A stretch of 64,000 bases of DNA, from NCBI RefSeq assembly GCF_018324385.1, contig NZ_AP019536.1, forward strand, positions 930,001 to 994,000, read 5' to 3'. The notes under the pieces were generated by a model. That model ran no database searches. It was not told the origin of the DNA and worked only from the letters and a program-made list of their open reading frames with translations. This document shows, in pieces, positions 53,211 to 64,000 of the stretch. This DNA comes from Ferrigenium kumadai. GTDB taxonomy: Bacteria > Pseudomonadota > Gammaproteobacteria > Burkholderiales > Gallionellaceae. Both the position numbers and the translations under genes were made by a program. Position 1 is the first letter of the stretch. Each line of letters begins with the position of its first letter.

Positions 53211-55175
53211 TTAGCGCACCACTTCTTTTAGCTGTTCCAGAATGGCCGGATTTTCCAGCGTGGATACGTCCTGGGTGATCTCCTCGCCCTTGGCAATAGC
53301 ACGCAACAGGCGGCGCATGATCTTGCCGGAGCGGGTCTTGGGCAGGTTCTCGCCGAAACGGATCTCGTCGGGCTTGGCAATGGGGCCGATCTCATGGCCG
53401 ACCCAGTTGCGCAAATCCTCCGCAAGTTTCTTCGCCGCAGCCGCATCGGCAGGACGCGCACCCTTCAGAACGACGAACGCAACCACGGCTTCGCCCTTGA
53501 TCTCGTGCGGTTTGCCGACGATGGCGGCTTCCGCTACCAGCGGGTTGGCGACCAGCGCGGATTCGATCTCCATCGTGCCCAGGCGGTGGCCGGAGACGTT
53601 CAGCACGTCGTCGATGCGCCCCATGATCCAGAAATAGCCGTCTTCATCGCGGTGTGCGGAGTCGCCGGCGAGGTAATAGCCGCGCATCTCGTGAGGGAAG
53701 TAGCCTTTCTTGTAGCGCTCCGGGTCACCCCAGATGGTGCGGATCTGCGAGGGGAAGGGACGCTTGATGACGAGGAAGCCGCCATGCTGGTCGAACACTT
53801 CGTCGCCATTCTCGTTGACGATGGTGGCCTGGATACCGGGCAGCGGCAGCGTGCAGGTGCCGGGCTTGATCGGCATCGCGCCGGGCAGCGGGGCGATCAT
53901 GTGGCTGCCAGTTTCGGTCTGCCACCAGGTGTCGACGATGGGGCAGCGCGACTGGCCGACTTCGGTGTAATACCACATCCAGGCTTCCGGGTTGATCGGT
54001 TCGCCTACGCTGCCCAGCAGGCGCAGCGAGGACAGGTCGTATTTCCTCGGCAGGTCGCCGCCCAGTTTGATGAGAGAGCGGATCGCGGTCGGGGCGGTAT
54101 AGAAGGTGGTGACCTTGTGGTCCTGGATCATCTTCCAGAAGCGGCCTGCATCGGGATAGGTCGGCACGCCTTCGAAGATCACTTCGGTCGCGCCCATGGC
54201 CAGCGGGCCGTAGGTGACGTAACTGTGGCCGGTGATCCAGCCCACGTCGGCGGTGCACCAGAACACGTCGCTGTCCTTGTAGTCGAAAACCCACTTCATC
54301 GACAGCATGGCGCCCAGCAGATATCCGCCGGTGGAGTGCTGCACGCCCTTGGGTTTGCCGGTGGAGCCGGAGGTGTAGAGGATGAACAGCGGATGTTCCG
54401 CGCTGACCCATTCGGGTTCGCAGGTTGTGCCTTGGCCGGTGACCAAGTCGTGCCACCAGATGTTGTTGCCGCCCCAGGTCACTTCGCTATTGGTGCGCTG
54501 GTAGACGATGACGGAGTGCACGCCTTCGCAGCCGCCCATGCCCAGCGCTTCGTCTACGGCGGGCTTCAGCGGCATCGCCTTGCCGCCGCGGAACTGGCCG
54601 TCGGAGGTGATCACGGCGCAGGCCTGGGCATCGGTGATGCGCTCGTGCAGGCTCTTGGAGGAGAAGCCGCCGAATACCACCGAGTGGATCGCGCCGATGC
54701 GGGCGCAGGCCTGCATCGCGACCACGGCTTCGATGCTCATCGGCAGATAGATGACGACGCGGTCGCCCTTCTTGATGCCGCGCGACTTCAGGCCATTGGC
54801 GAACTGGCAGACGCGCGCGTGCAGGTCGCGATAATTGATCCTGGTCACGGAGCCGTCGTCGGCCTCAAAGATGATCGCTGTCTTTTCCGGCTGTGTGGTG
54901 AGGTGTGTGTCGAGGCAGTTGTAGGAAACGTTGAGTTCGCCATCCTCGAACCACTTGTAGAACGGCGCGTTGCTCTCATCCAGCACTTTGGTGAAAGGTT
55001 TCTTCCACTGCAGGGTTTCGCGCGCGAGCTTTGCCCAATATCCTTCATAATCCTTTTGCGAAGCATCCACCAGCGCCTGGTAGGCGCTCATGCCGGATAC
55101 ATTCGCCTGCTTGACGAACTCGTCAGAAGGAGTGAATACGCGGGTTTCATGCAAGACAGACTGGATATTGGACAT
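53211..55175 (-). CDS. acsA: Acetyl-CoA synthetase
   Basis: 654 residues, the usual length. AMP-forming motif [15 protein letters not shown], the [10 protein letters not shown] acetate pocket and the C-terminal acetylation lysine in [11 protein letters not shown] are all present. It activates acetate to acetyl-CoA via acetyl-AMP. It is transcribed away from pyrG; the shared upstream region holds palindromes that may bind a regulator. A propionyl-CoA synthetase is less likely, given the pocket motif. Confidence 0.95.
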   Translation of the reverse strand: MSNIQSVLHETRVFTPSDEFVKQANVSGMSAYQALVDASQKDYEGYWAKLARETLQWKKPFTKVLDESNAPFYKWFEDGELNVSYNCLDTHLTTQPEKTAIIFEADDGSVTRINYRDLHARVCQFANGLKSRGIKKGDRVVIYLPMSIEAVVAMQACARIGAIHSVVFGGFSSKSLHERITDAQACAVITSDGQFRGGKAMPLKPAVDEALGMGGCEGVHSVIVYQRTNSEVTWGGNNIWWHDLVTGQGTTCEPEWVSAEHPLFILYTSGSTGKPKGVQHSTGGYLLGAMLSMKWVFDYKDSDVFWCTADVGWITGHSYVTYGPLAMGATEVIFEGVPTYPDAGRFWKMIQDHKVTTFYTAPTAIRSLIKLGGDLPRKYDLSSLRLLGSVGEPINPEAWMWYYTEVGQSRCPIVDTWWQTETGSHMIAPLPGAMPIKPGTCTLPLPGIQATIVNENGDEVFDQHGGFLVIKRPFPSQIRTIWGDPERYKKGYFPHEMRGYYLAGDSAHRDEDGYFWIMGRIDDVLNVSGHRLGTMEIESALVANPLVAEAAIVGKPHEIKGEAVVAFVVLKGARPADAAAAKKLAEDLRNWVGHEIGPIAKPDEIRFGENLPKTRSGKIMRRLLRAIAKGEEITQDVSTLENPAILEQLKEVVR

Positions 55176-55225
55176 ACTGATCTCCTAAACAAATTGATTT
55201 ATCGTTTTGACTATCGTGACCGTTG

Positions 55226-55248
55226 GAAAGGTCGAATAATTACCTTTC
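55226..55248. promoter_or_regulatory. Inverted repeat upstream of acs
   Basis: GAAAGGT and ACCTTTC separated by 9 bases lie about 50-75 bases before the acs start codon. A regulator site is possible; no known consensus is claimed. Confidence 0.35.
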
Positions 55249-55290
55249 GGCTAATGTAGGTTTTTTTGGTTCGTGGTGTCAACAACCTGC

Positions 55291-55313
55291 GCTAAATATT
55301 CGCTAAATTTAGC
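55291..55313. promoter_or_regulatory. GCTAAAT repeats and GCTAAATTTAGC palindrome between acs and pyrG
   Basis: GCTAAAT occurs at 55291-55297 and 55302-55308, the second within the perfect 12-bp palindrome GCTAAATTTAGC. The site is about 115 bases upstream of acs and could be an operator. Confidence 0.4.
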
Positions 55314-55390
55314 TAATTGACGTTATTTGTGTAAGATTCGCGTAAGGATTTGTTGCGCCTGATTTTGAATTCCGCGAAATGGATTTTTAG

Positions 55391-57954
<2,564 letters not shown>

Positions 57955-57958
57955 TTAA

Positions 57959-59263
<1,305 letters not shown>

Positions 59264-59264
59264 T

Positions 59265-59585
59265 GTGCGCGCAGTCACACTGATACTGGCTGCCCTGCTG
59301 CTCCTGTTGCAGTACCCGCTGTGGCTGGGCAAGGGCAGCTGGTTGAAAGTGTGGGACCTCAACCGCCAGGTCGAGGAACAGCGGCAAACCAACCAGCAGA
59401 CCCAGGCACGCAACGCGTTGCTGGATGCCGAGGTGCGCGACCTCAAACAGGGCACCGAGGCGGTCGAGGAACGCGCCCGCAGTGAGCTTGGCATGGTCAA
59501 GCGCGACGAAGTGTTCTTCCAATTCATCGGCAAGCAGCCGCCGGCGGTTTCCGCCGTGGCTGAGGCCAAGCCCGCGAGCCATTAG
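59265..59585 (+). CDS. ftsB: Cell division protein FtsB
   Basis: 106 residues starting at GTG 59265, one base after the eno stop. A single N-terminal membrane helix ([16 protein letters not shown]) is followed by a leucine-zipper-like coiled coil ([20 protein letters not shown]) and the conserved [17 protein letters not shown]. FtsB bridges FtsL and FtsQ in the divisome. The Ala-rich tail is variable in the family. Confidence 0.93.
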   Translation: MRAVTLILAALLLLLQYPLWLGKGSWLKVWDLNRQVEEQRQTNQQTQARNALLDAEVRDLKQGTEAVEERARSELGMVKRDEVFFQFIGKQPPAVSAVAEAKPASH

Positions 59586-59609
59586 CCGCGGCTCATTCCG
59601 GCGGCATTC

Positions 59610-61448
59610 GTGGCAACTTCCTCTCCACAACAAATCCTCCATGACGTTTTCGGCTACGCATCGTTTCGCGGTGCGCAGCAGGCCATCGTCGAGCATGTAA
59701 TAAGCGGCGGCGACGCGCTGGTGCTGATGCCCACCGGCGGCGGCAAGTCGCTGTGCTACCAGATCCCAGCCTTGCTGCGCGATGGCGTCGGCATCGTGGT
59801 ATCGCCGCTGATCGCGCTGATGCAGGACCAGGTCGATGCGCTCAAGCAGCTCGGCGTGTCGGCGGCCTTCCTCAACTCCAGCCTGGATGCCGATGCCGCG
59901 CGAGAGGTGTATCGGCAGATTCATCGCGGCGAGCTGAAGCTGCTGTATGTCGCGCCGGAACGGCTGATGACCGAAGGTTTTCTGAATCTGCTGGAGGGCT
60001 TGCAGCAGGAGAGCCGCATCGCGTTGTTTGCCATCGATGAGGCGCATTGCGTGTCACAGTGGGGGCACGACTTCCGCCCCGAGTACCGCGCGCTGACGGT
60101 GCTGCACGAGCGCTTTCCCGAGGTGCCGCGCATCGCGCTCACGGCTACGGCGGACGCGCCGACGCGGCGCGAGATCGTCGAGCGGCTGGCGCTGGAGCAG
60201 GCGCAGCAGTTCGTCTCCAGCTTCGACCGCCCCAACATCCGCTACCGCGTGACCCAGAAGAACAATGCGCGCCAGCAGTTGCAGTCCTTCCTCGAAACCG
60301 AGCATCCCGACGACGCGGGCATCGTGTATTGCCTGTCGCGCAAGAAGGTCGAGGAGACCGCCGCCTGGCTCAAGGAGCAGGGTTGGGATGCCTTGCCGTA
60401 TCACGCCGGGCTGGATGCCGTCACGCGCAACAGGAACCAGCAGCGATTCCTGCGCGAGGAGGGCGTCATCATGGTCGCCACCGTCGCCTTCGGCATGGGC
60501 ATCGACAAGCCCAACGTGCGCTTCGTCGCCCACCTCGATCTGCCCAAGAGCATGGAAGGCTACTATCAGGAGACTGGCCGTGCCGGTCGTGATGGGTTGC
60601 CCGCGAATGCGTGGATGGCTTACGGTCTGGGCGATGTGGTGTCCATGCGACAGATGCTGCTCTCCGGTGACGCGCCGGAGGAGCGCAAGCGCGTCGAACT
60701 GCAAAAGCTCGATGCGCTGCTCGGTTTCTGCGAATCCACCGAGTGCCGCCACCAGACCATCCTGCGCTACTTCGGCGAGGAACATCCCGGCGATTGCGGG
60801 CAGTGCGACAACTGCCTCGAACCGGTGGACACATGGGACGCTACGCAAGCCGCGCAGATGGCGCTGTCCTGCGTCTATCGCACCGGTCAGCGCTTCGGTG
60901 TCGCGCACCTGATCGACGTGCTGCTGGGCAAAGTGACTCCCAAAGTCGAGCAATTCAACCACCAGCAACTCAGTACCTTCGGCATAGGCAATTCACTGGC
61001 GCAGGCGCAGTGGAGCAGCGTCTATCGCCAGCTCGTCGCCGCCGGACTCCTCAACGTGGACATGGAAGCCTACGGCGGCCTGCGCCTCACCGAAGCTGCG
61101 CGTCCCGTGCTGCGCGGCGAACAGGAAGTCTGGCTGCGCCGCGACGCCGATCCCGTCAAGCGCAAAGCCCAGCGAACCGAACGTAGCGCCAAATCGCGCG
61201 AACCTTTCGCCGGAGCGAACGACGATCCCCTGTGGCTCGCCCTCAAAGCCAAACGCACAGAGCTCGCCCGCGAACAAGGCGTTCCGCCCTACGTCATCTT
61301 CCACGACAGCACCTTGCTGGAGATCCTCAATCACCGTCCGCAGACGCTGGACGAGATGGGGAAGATCAGCGGAGTGGGGCAGGCCAAGCTGGCGAAGTAT
61401 GGCGATGAGTTTCTGCAGGTGGTGGAAGACGTGGCGAATGGTGTTTGA
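59610..61448 (+). CDS. recQ: ATP-dependent DNA helicase RecQ
   Basis: 612 residues from GTG 59610. Superfamily 2 helicase with Walker [17 protein letters not shown], the DEAH motif in [19 protein letters not shown] and the motif [18 protein letters not shown]. The zinc site cysteines lie in [15 protein letters not shown] and [10 protein letters not shown], followed by a winged helix and a C-terminal HRDC domain ([20 protein letters not shown]). It unwinds DNA in RecF-pathway recombination and fork repair. Confidence 0.97.
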   Translation: MATSSPQQILHDVFGYASFRGAQQAIVEHVISGGDALVLMPTGGGKSLCYQIPALLRDGVGIVVSPLIALMQDQVDALKQLGVSAAFLNSSLDADAAREVYRQIHRGELKLLYVAPERLMTEGFLNLLEGLQQESRIALFAIDEAHCVSQWGHDFRPEYRALTVLHERFPEVPRIALTATADAPTRREIVERLALEQAQQFVSSFDRPNIRYRVTQKNNARQQLQSFLETEHPDDAGIVYCLSRKKVEETAAWLKEQGWDALPYHAGLDAVTRNRNQQRFLREEGVIMVATVAFGMGIDKPNVRFVAHLDLPKSMEGYYQETGRAGRDGLPANAWMAYGLGDVVSMRQMLLSGDAPEERKRVELQKLDALLGFCESTECRHQTILRYFGEEHPGDCGQCDNCLEPVDTWDATQAAQMALSCVYRTGQRFGVAHLIDVLLGKVTPKVEQFNHQQLSTFGIGNSLAQAQWSSVYRQLVAAGLLNVDMEAYGGLRLTEAARPVLRGEQEVWLRRDADPVKRKAQRTERSAKSREPFAGANDDPLWLALKAKRTELAREQGVPPYVIFHDSTLLEILNHRPQTLDEMGKISGVGQAKLAKYGDEFLQVVEDVANGV

Positions 61449-61540
61449 GCCGTTCACGTTGTTTTCGAGATTGAAGCCTGTCGGCACTTGAGGCAAGATG
61501 CGGGCGGGAATTTGTACAACCAACAAACAAGAGAATCGAT

Positions 61541-62248
61541 ATGGGCGCACAGTGGAAATCCAAACATAAAGAAATCGCAGCAAACGCAAAGGGCAAGATC
61601 TTCGGCAAGCTCGCCAAGGAAATCATGGTCGCCGCACGCGGCGGCGCCGATCCCGCCTCCAATTCGCGTCTGCGTCTCGTGGTCGAGCAAGCCAAAAAAG
61701 CTTCCATGCCCAAAGATACGCTGGATCGCGCCATCAAGAAGGGCGCAGGCCTGCTTGATGGAGGCGCGCAATTGGAGCGTTTCGTGTACGAAGGCTTCGC
61801 CCCGCACCGTGTACCCGTCATCGTCGAATGCCTGTCCGACAACGTCAACCGCACCATGTCCAGCATGCGCGTGCTGTTCCGCAAGGGCCAGCTCGGTGCG
61901 GAAGGCTCCGTTTCCTGGGACTTCGACTATGTAGGCATGATCGAAGCGACCGCCAATTCCACTGATGCGGATGTCGAGGTTGCCGCCATCGAGGCCGGTG
62001 CACAGGATTTCGAACCGGCAGACGAGGATGGAACAGTGCTGTTTATCACCGATACCACCGACCTTGATGTCGTGTGCAAGGCGCTGCCTGCGCAGGGTTT
62101 TACGGTAGCGTCGGCCAAGCTGGGCTACCGCCCGAAGAATCCCGTCACGCTAAGCAACGACACCGAACGCGAAGAAGTAGAAGCCTTCCTGGAAGCGATG
62201 GATGCGGATGACGACGTGCAGAATGTGTATGTGGGGTTGGCGGGGTAG
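61541..62248 (+). CDS. YebC/PmpR (TACO1) family protein
   Basis: 235 residues starting [19 protein letters not shown], the variant start of one YebC subgroup rather than the canonical [34 protein letters not shown] and the acidic C-terminal domains are typical. YebC proteins were annotated as transcription regulators; newer work on YebC2 and mitochondrial TACO1 points to relief of ribosome stalling at polyproline. Which role applies here is open. The gene stands alone. Confidence 0.85.
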   Translation: MGAQWKSKHKEIAANAKGKIFGKLAKEIMVAARGGADPASNSRLRLVVEQAKKASMPKDTLDRAIKKGAGLLDGGAQLERFVYEGFAPHRVPVIVECLSDNVNRTMSSMRVLFRKGQLGAEGSVSWDFDYVGMIEATANSTDADVEVAAIEAGAQDFEPADEDGTVLFITDTTDLDVVCKALPAQGFTVASAKLGYRPKNPVTLSNDTEREEVEAFLEAMDADDDVQNVYVGLAG

Positions 62249-62271
62249 TATCCGGGCATTGCGCCGAAAAA

Positions 62272-62300
62272 TTGACGCGCACAATCCGGCACCGTATATT
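62272..62300 (+). promoter_or_regulatory. Strong sigma-70-like promoter of the EamA gene
   Basis: TTGACG (62272-62277) and TATATT (62295-62300) are 17 bases apart, close to consensus. The predicted start is at about 62307, giving a leader of about 185 bases. Confidence 0.7.
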
Positions 62301-62306
62301 CCACCC

Positions 62307-62402
62307 ATGCAAACGCATCAAATCATCTCCGCCAACTCAATCATCGCCAAGCGACTGTGGCTAGCCATGCTAGCCCACTGCCGCAGCGCGCTCCTGTTTT
62401 AA
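62307..62402 (+). CDS. Possible 31-residue leader peptide
   Basis: An ATG at the expected transcription start opens a 31-codon frame ending in TAA. It begins MQTHQIISANSIIAKRL and continues WLAMLAHCRSALLF, amphipathic and basic. There is no ribosome site, so translation would have to be leaderless. The frame may be chance within a structured RNA. No run of a single regulatory amino acid is present, unlike classical attenuators. Confidence 0.25.
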   Translation: MQTHQIISANSIIAKRLWLAMLAHCRSALLF

Positions 62403-62406
62403 CGTC

Positions 62407-62491
62407 AGCATTTTTAACCGGGCAACTGCGGGTCTTCCGTAGTTGCTTTAGTCAGAGACCCGCATAGCCGATACTTTGGGGTCTTAACATC
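62407..62491 (+). promoter_or_regulatory. Candidate riboswitch/attenuator-like leader with alternative hairpins
   Basis: Three stems compete. Stem 1: GCAACTGCGG (62422-62431) with CCGTAGTTGC (62437-62446), 10 bp. Stem 2: GCGGGTCT (62428-62435) with AGACCCGC (62456-62463), 8 bp; it overlaps the 5' arm of stem 1. Stem 3: AGACCC (62456-62461) with GGGTCT (62479-62484), covering the G-run 8-13 bases before the EamA start codon. Forming stem 1 frees AGACCC to close stem 3; forming stem 2 opens the start region. Pairing was found by eye; no known class was recognised. Confidence 0.5.
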
Positions 62492-63418
62492 ATGGCAAGT
62501 CTTACACGCAGTCTCTTCGCTGATCGGGATGTGTTTCTCGGTGTGATCTTCGCGCTGCTCGCGGCTGTCGGTTTTTCGGCCAAGGCCATCCTGGTCAAGC
62601 TGGCCTATCTCGACAGCGTGGATGCGGTGACGCTGCTGGCCCTGCGCATGGTGTTCTCGGTGCCTTTCTTCATCGGCGTTGCGATCTGGGCCAGGCGGCA
62701 GCATGCCGAGCCGCTGAACACGCATGACCGGTTGCTGGTATTGGGGCTGGGCCTGATCGGCTACTACTGCTCCAGCTTTCTTGATTTCCTCGGGCTGCAA
62801 TATATCTCCGCCGGATTAGAGCGCCTGATCCTGTTTCTCTATCCGACCATGACGGTGATTCTCTCTGCGCTGCTCTACAAGCGCGCCATCGGACGGAAGG
62901 TCATCGCCGCAATGGCGTTGAGTTATGCGGGGATCGCGCTGGTGTTCCTGCATGACCTGGGGGCGAAGGAGGGTAGTATCGTCTTGGGCGCATCGCTGGT
63001 GTTCGCCAGCACCTTGTCCTATTCGATCTATCTGGTGGGGGCAGGACACGCCATCGCGCGCATCGGCACGATGCGCTTCACGGCCTATGCGATGGTGGTG
63101 GCGAGCGCGGCCTGCGTGCTGCAGTTCGTGGCGATGCGTCCCATGTCTGCGCTCGACTTGCCCCTGCGCGTGTATGAACTCTCCGTCGCGATGGCGATCT
63201 TCTCCACGGTACTGCCAGTGTTCCTTTTGTCCTTCGCGATCCGGCGCATCGGTTCGGGCAGCGCGTCGCTGATCGGTACCGTCGGGCCGGTCAGCACGAT
63301 CTACATGGCGTATGTGATTCTGGGGGAAAGTCTCTCGCTGCTGCAGATCGCCGGATCGGCACTGGTGCTGGTCGGGGTGCTCATCATCAGCCTGAACAGT
63401 CAGCGTGCAAAAGCATGA
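62492..63418 (+). CDS. EamA/DMT-family transporter
   Basis: 308 residues with ten predicted membrane helices in two EamA halves (LGVIFALLAAVGFSAKAILV at the start; TVGPVSTIYMAYVILGESLS near the end). Drug/metabolite transporters of this kind export amino acids, nucleosides or other small metabolites. The substrate is not predictable from sequence. The gene has its own strong promoter and a long structured leader, which points to feedback by its substrate. ATG 62492 is the first Met of the family-like sequence (ASLTRSLFADRDVFLGV). Confidence 0.85.
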   Translation: MASLTRSLFADRDVFLGVIFALLAAVGFSAKAILVKLAYLDSVDAVTLLALRMVFSVPFFIGVAIWARRQHAEPLNTHDRLLVLGLGLIGYYCSSFLDFLGLQYISAGLERLILFLYPTMTVILSALLYKRAIGRKVIAAMALSYAGIALVFLHDLGAKEGSIVLGASLVFASTLSYSIYLVGAGHAIARIGTMRFTAYAMVVASAACVLQFVAMRPMSALDLPLRVYELSVAMAIFSTVLPVFLLSFAIRRIGSGSASLIGTVGPVSTIYMAYVILGESLSLLQIAGSALVLVGVLIISLNSQRAKA

Positions 63419-63490
63419 TGTTTGCCGCGCGGGCCGGGGCGTTTTTCAGCATAATGCCGGCCTGAGAACGCACACATCATTACCTGGACC

Positions 63491-63763
63491 ATGCATCGAC
63501 TGACATTCCTGTTCGCCCTGGTGTTCGCGACATCGGCAGCGGCGGCCGAACGTTGCGGCACGGACGATTTCGGCAATACTGTTTGCATGGATAAGGACGG
63601 GGTGGTTACCACCGTGCCGGCTGATCGTGCAGACAAGGATGGCAACGGGAATGTGACGCCGGCAGGTTCTACGGTCGAGTCGGGAAGCAAGGATGCCCGC
63701 GATGACAAGAATAGCCGCCCGCGCTGCGGGATAGACCCCTTCGGCAACAAAGTGTGCCGCTGA
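63491..63763 (+). CDS. Small secreted protein with two RCGxDxFGNxVC motifs
   Basis: 90 residues with a signal peptide (LTFLFALVFATSAAAA). The mature part contains the motif RCGTDDFGNTVC at its start and RCGIDPFGNKVC at its end, separated by a Gly/Asp/Ser-rich linker. The Cys pairs could form two small disulfide loops. I do not know the function. It is 16 bases from the next ribosome site and may share a transcript with gloA. Confidence 0.65.
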   Translation: MHRLTFLFALVFATSAAAAERCGTDDFGNTVCMDKDGVVTTVPADRADKDGNGNVTPAGSTVESGSKDARDDKNSRPRCGIDPFGNKVCR

Positions 63764-63787
63764 TACATACAATTCAGGAGAAAGAAC

Positions 63788-64000
63788 ATGCGCATATTGC
63801 ATACGATGATCAGGACCGGAAACCTGGATCGCTCCATCGATTTCTATACCAAGGTGCTGGGCATGAAGCTGCTGCGCCGTCACGATTATCCCGAGGGGAA
63901 GTTCACGCTGGCCTTTGTCGGCTATGGCGACGAGCGCGATCAGGCGGTGATCGAACTGACCTACAACTGGGGCGTCGAGAGCTATGACTTGGGCGCCGGC
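63788..64000 (+). CDS. gloA: Lactoylglutathione lyase (glyoxalase I), 3' end outside window
   Basis: The first 71 residues of glyoxalase I, which turns the methylglyoxal-glutathione hemithioacetal into S-lactoylglutathione. [20 protein letters not shown] is diagnostic; the first metal ligands His5 and Glu56 ([17 protein letters not shown]) are in place. AGGAG stands 8 bases before the ATG. The gene runs off the window edge. Confidence 0.93.
   Translation, partial: MRILHTMIRTGNLDRSIDFYTKVLGMKLLRRHDYPEGKFTLAFVGYGDERDQAVIELTYNWGVESYDLGAG

Noticed and set aside
62307..62402. Classical amino acid attenuator with leader peptide
   Set aside because: The peptide lacks repeated regulatory codons and a ribosome site, and the hairpins are not followed by a T-run, so a transcription attenuator of the trp type is unlikely.

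Overview
The window is a high-GC bacterial chromosome segment, almost certainly from a betaproteobacterium. Its gene content would fit the Nitrosomonadales (a Gallionellaceae or Sideroxydans-like organism), but this is inference from gene content and order, not from a search. Supporting signs are an EarP/EF-P pair with Arg32 in EF-P, a one-piece tmRNA encoding the tag ANDETYALAA, MutL of the endonuclease type, and the gyrA-serC-pheA-hisC-aroF-tyrA aromatic cluster. No iron-oxidation or carbon-fixation genes lie here, so lifestyle cannot be read from the window.

Layout: 1-0.8 kb, two STAS-domain (RsbR/RsbS-like) genes; 0.85-2.95 kb, ispH, thiO and a tRNA-Thr; 3.0-7.3 kb, a MacAB-like ABC export system with two permeases; 7.3-9.1 kb, earP-efp; 9.2-12.3 kb, a small Cys protein, a zinc-sensing (CZB) diguanylate cyclase and a large PilZ-motif protein, a likely c-di-GMP maker/receiver pair; 12.3-14.5 kb, an AT-rich three-gene cassette (RelE/ParE-like protein, HTH protein, DUF6941-like protein) beside the 3' end of ssrA, with palindromic repeats; 14.6-16 kb, gph and ubiG; 16.1-23.8 kb, gyrA-serC-pheA-methyltransferase-hisC-aroF; 23.9-29.5 kb, a reverse-strand archaic (Csu/spore-coat-U type) chaperone-usher pilus locus separating aroF from tyrA; 29.6-38.3 kb, tyrA coupled to a complete L-Ara4N lipid A modification set (arnT, one arnE/F-like gene, arnB, arnC, arnA as two genes, arnD), with ugd at 39.8-40.9 kb; 38.3-39.7 kb, HDOD and hemerythrin genes; 41-45.5 kb, DUF302, miaA, an MFS carrier and mutL on the reverse strand; 45.7-48.7 kb, pntAB; 48.7-51.2 kb, a MASE1-PAS-GGDEF-EAL protein; 51.3-55.2 kb, mltD and acs; 55.4-59.6 kb, pyrG-kdsA-eno-ftsB; 59.6-64 kb, recQ, a yebC-family gene, an EamA exporter with an unusual structured leader, a small secreted protein and the start of gloA.

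Functional threads: c-di-GMP signalling (cyclase, PilZ-motif protein, dual GGDEF/EAL protein) with a surface pilus; envelope chemistry (kdsA, ugd plus arn, mltD, MacAB-like export); and polyproline translation (EarP, EF-P, a YebC-family protein), with both pilus chaperones carrying a PPPP run.

Best candidates for something undescribed: (1) the leader of the EamA gene (62,272-62,491), with a near-consensus promoter and three mutually exclusive hairpins, the last covering the region just before the start codon; (2) palindromic elements inserted in frame in the mutL linker, related in their ends to one that abuts the arnD start codon; (3) the ssrA-adjacent cassette and its palindromic repeats, which have a second diverged copy at 53 kb; (4) a 9-base G tract in one pilus chaperone gene; (5) a pyrG promoter that would give an almost leaderless C-start mRNA.
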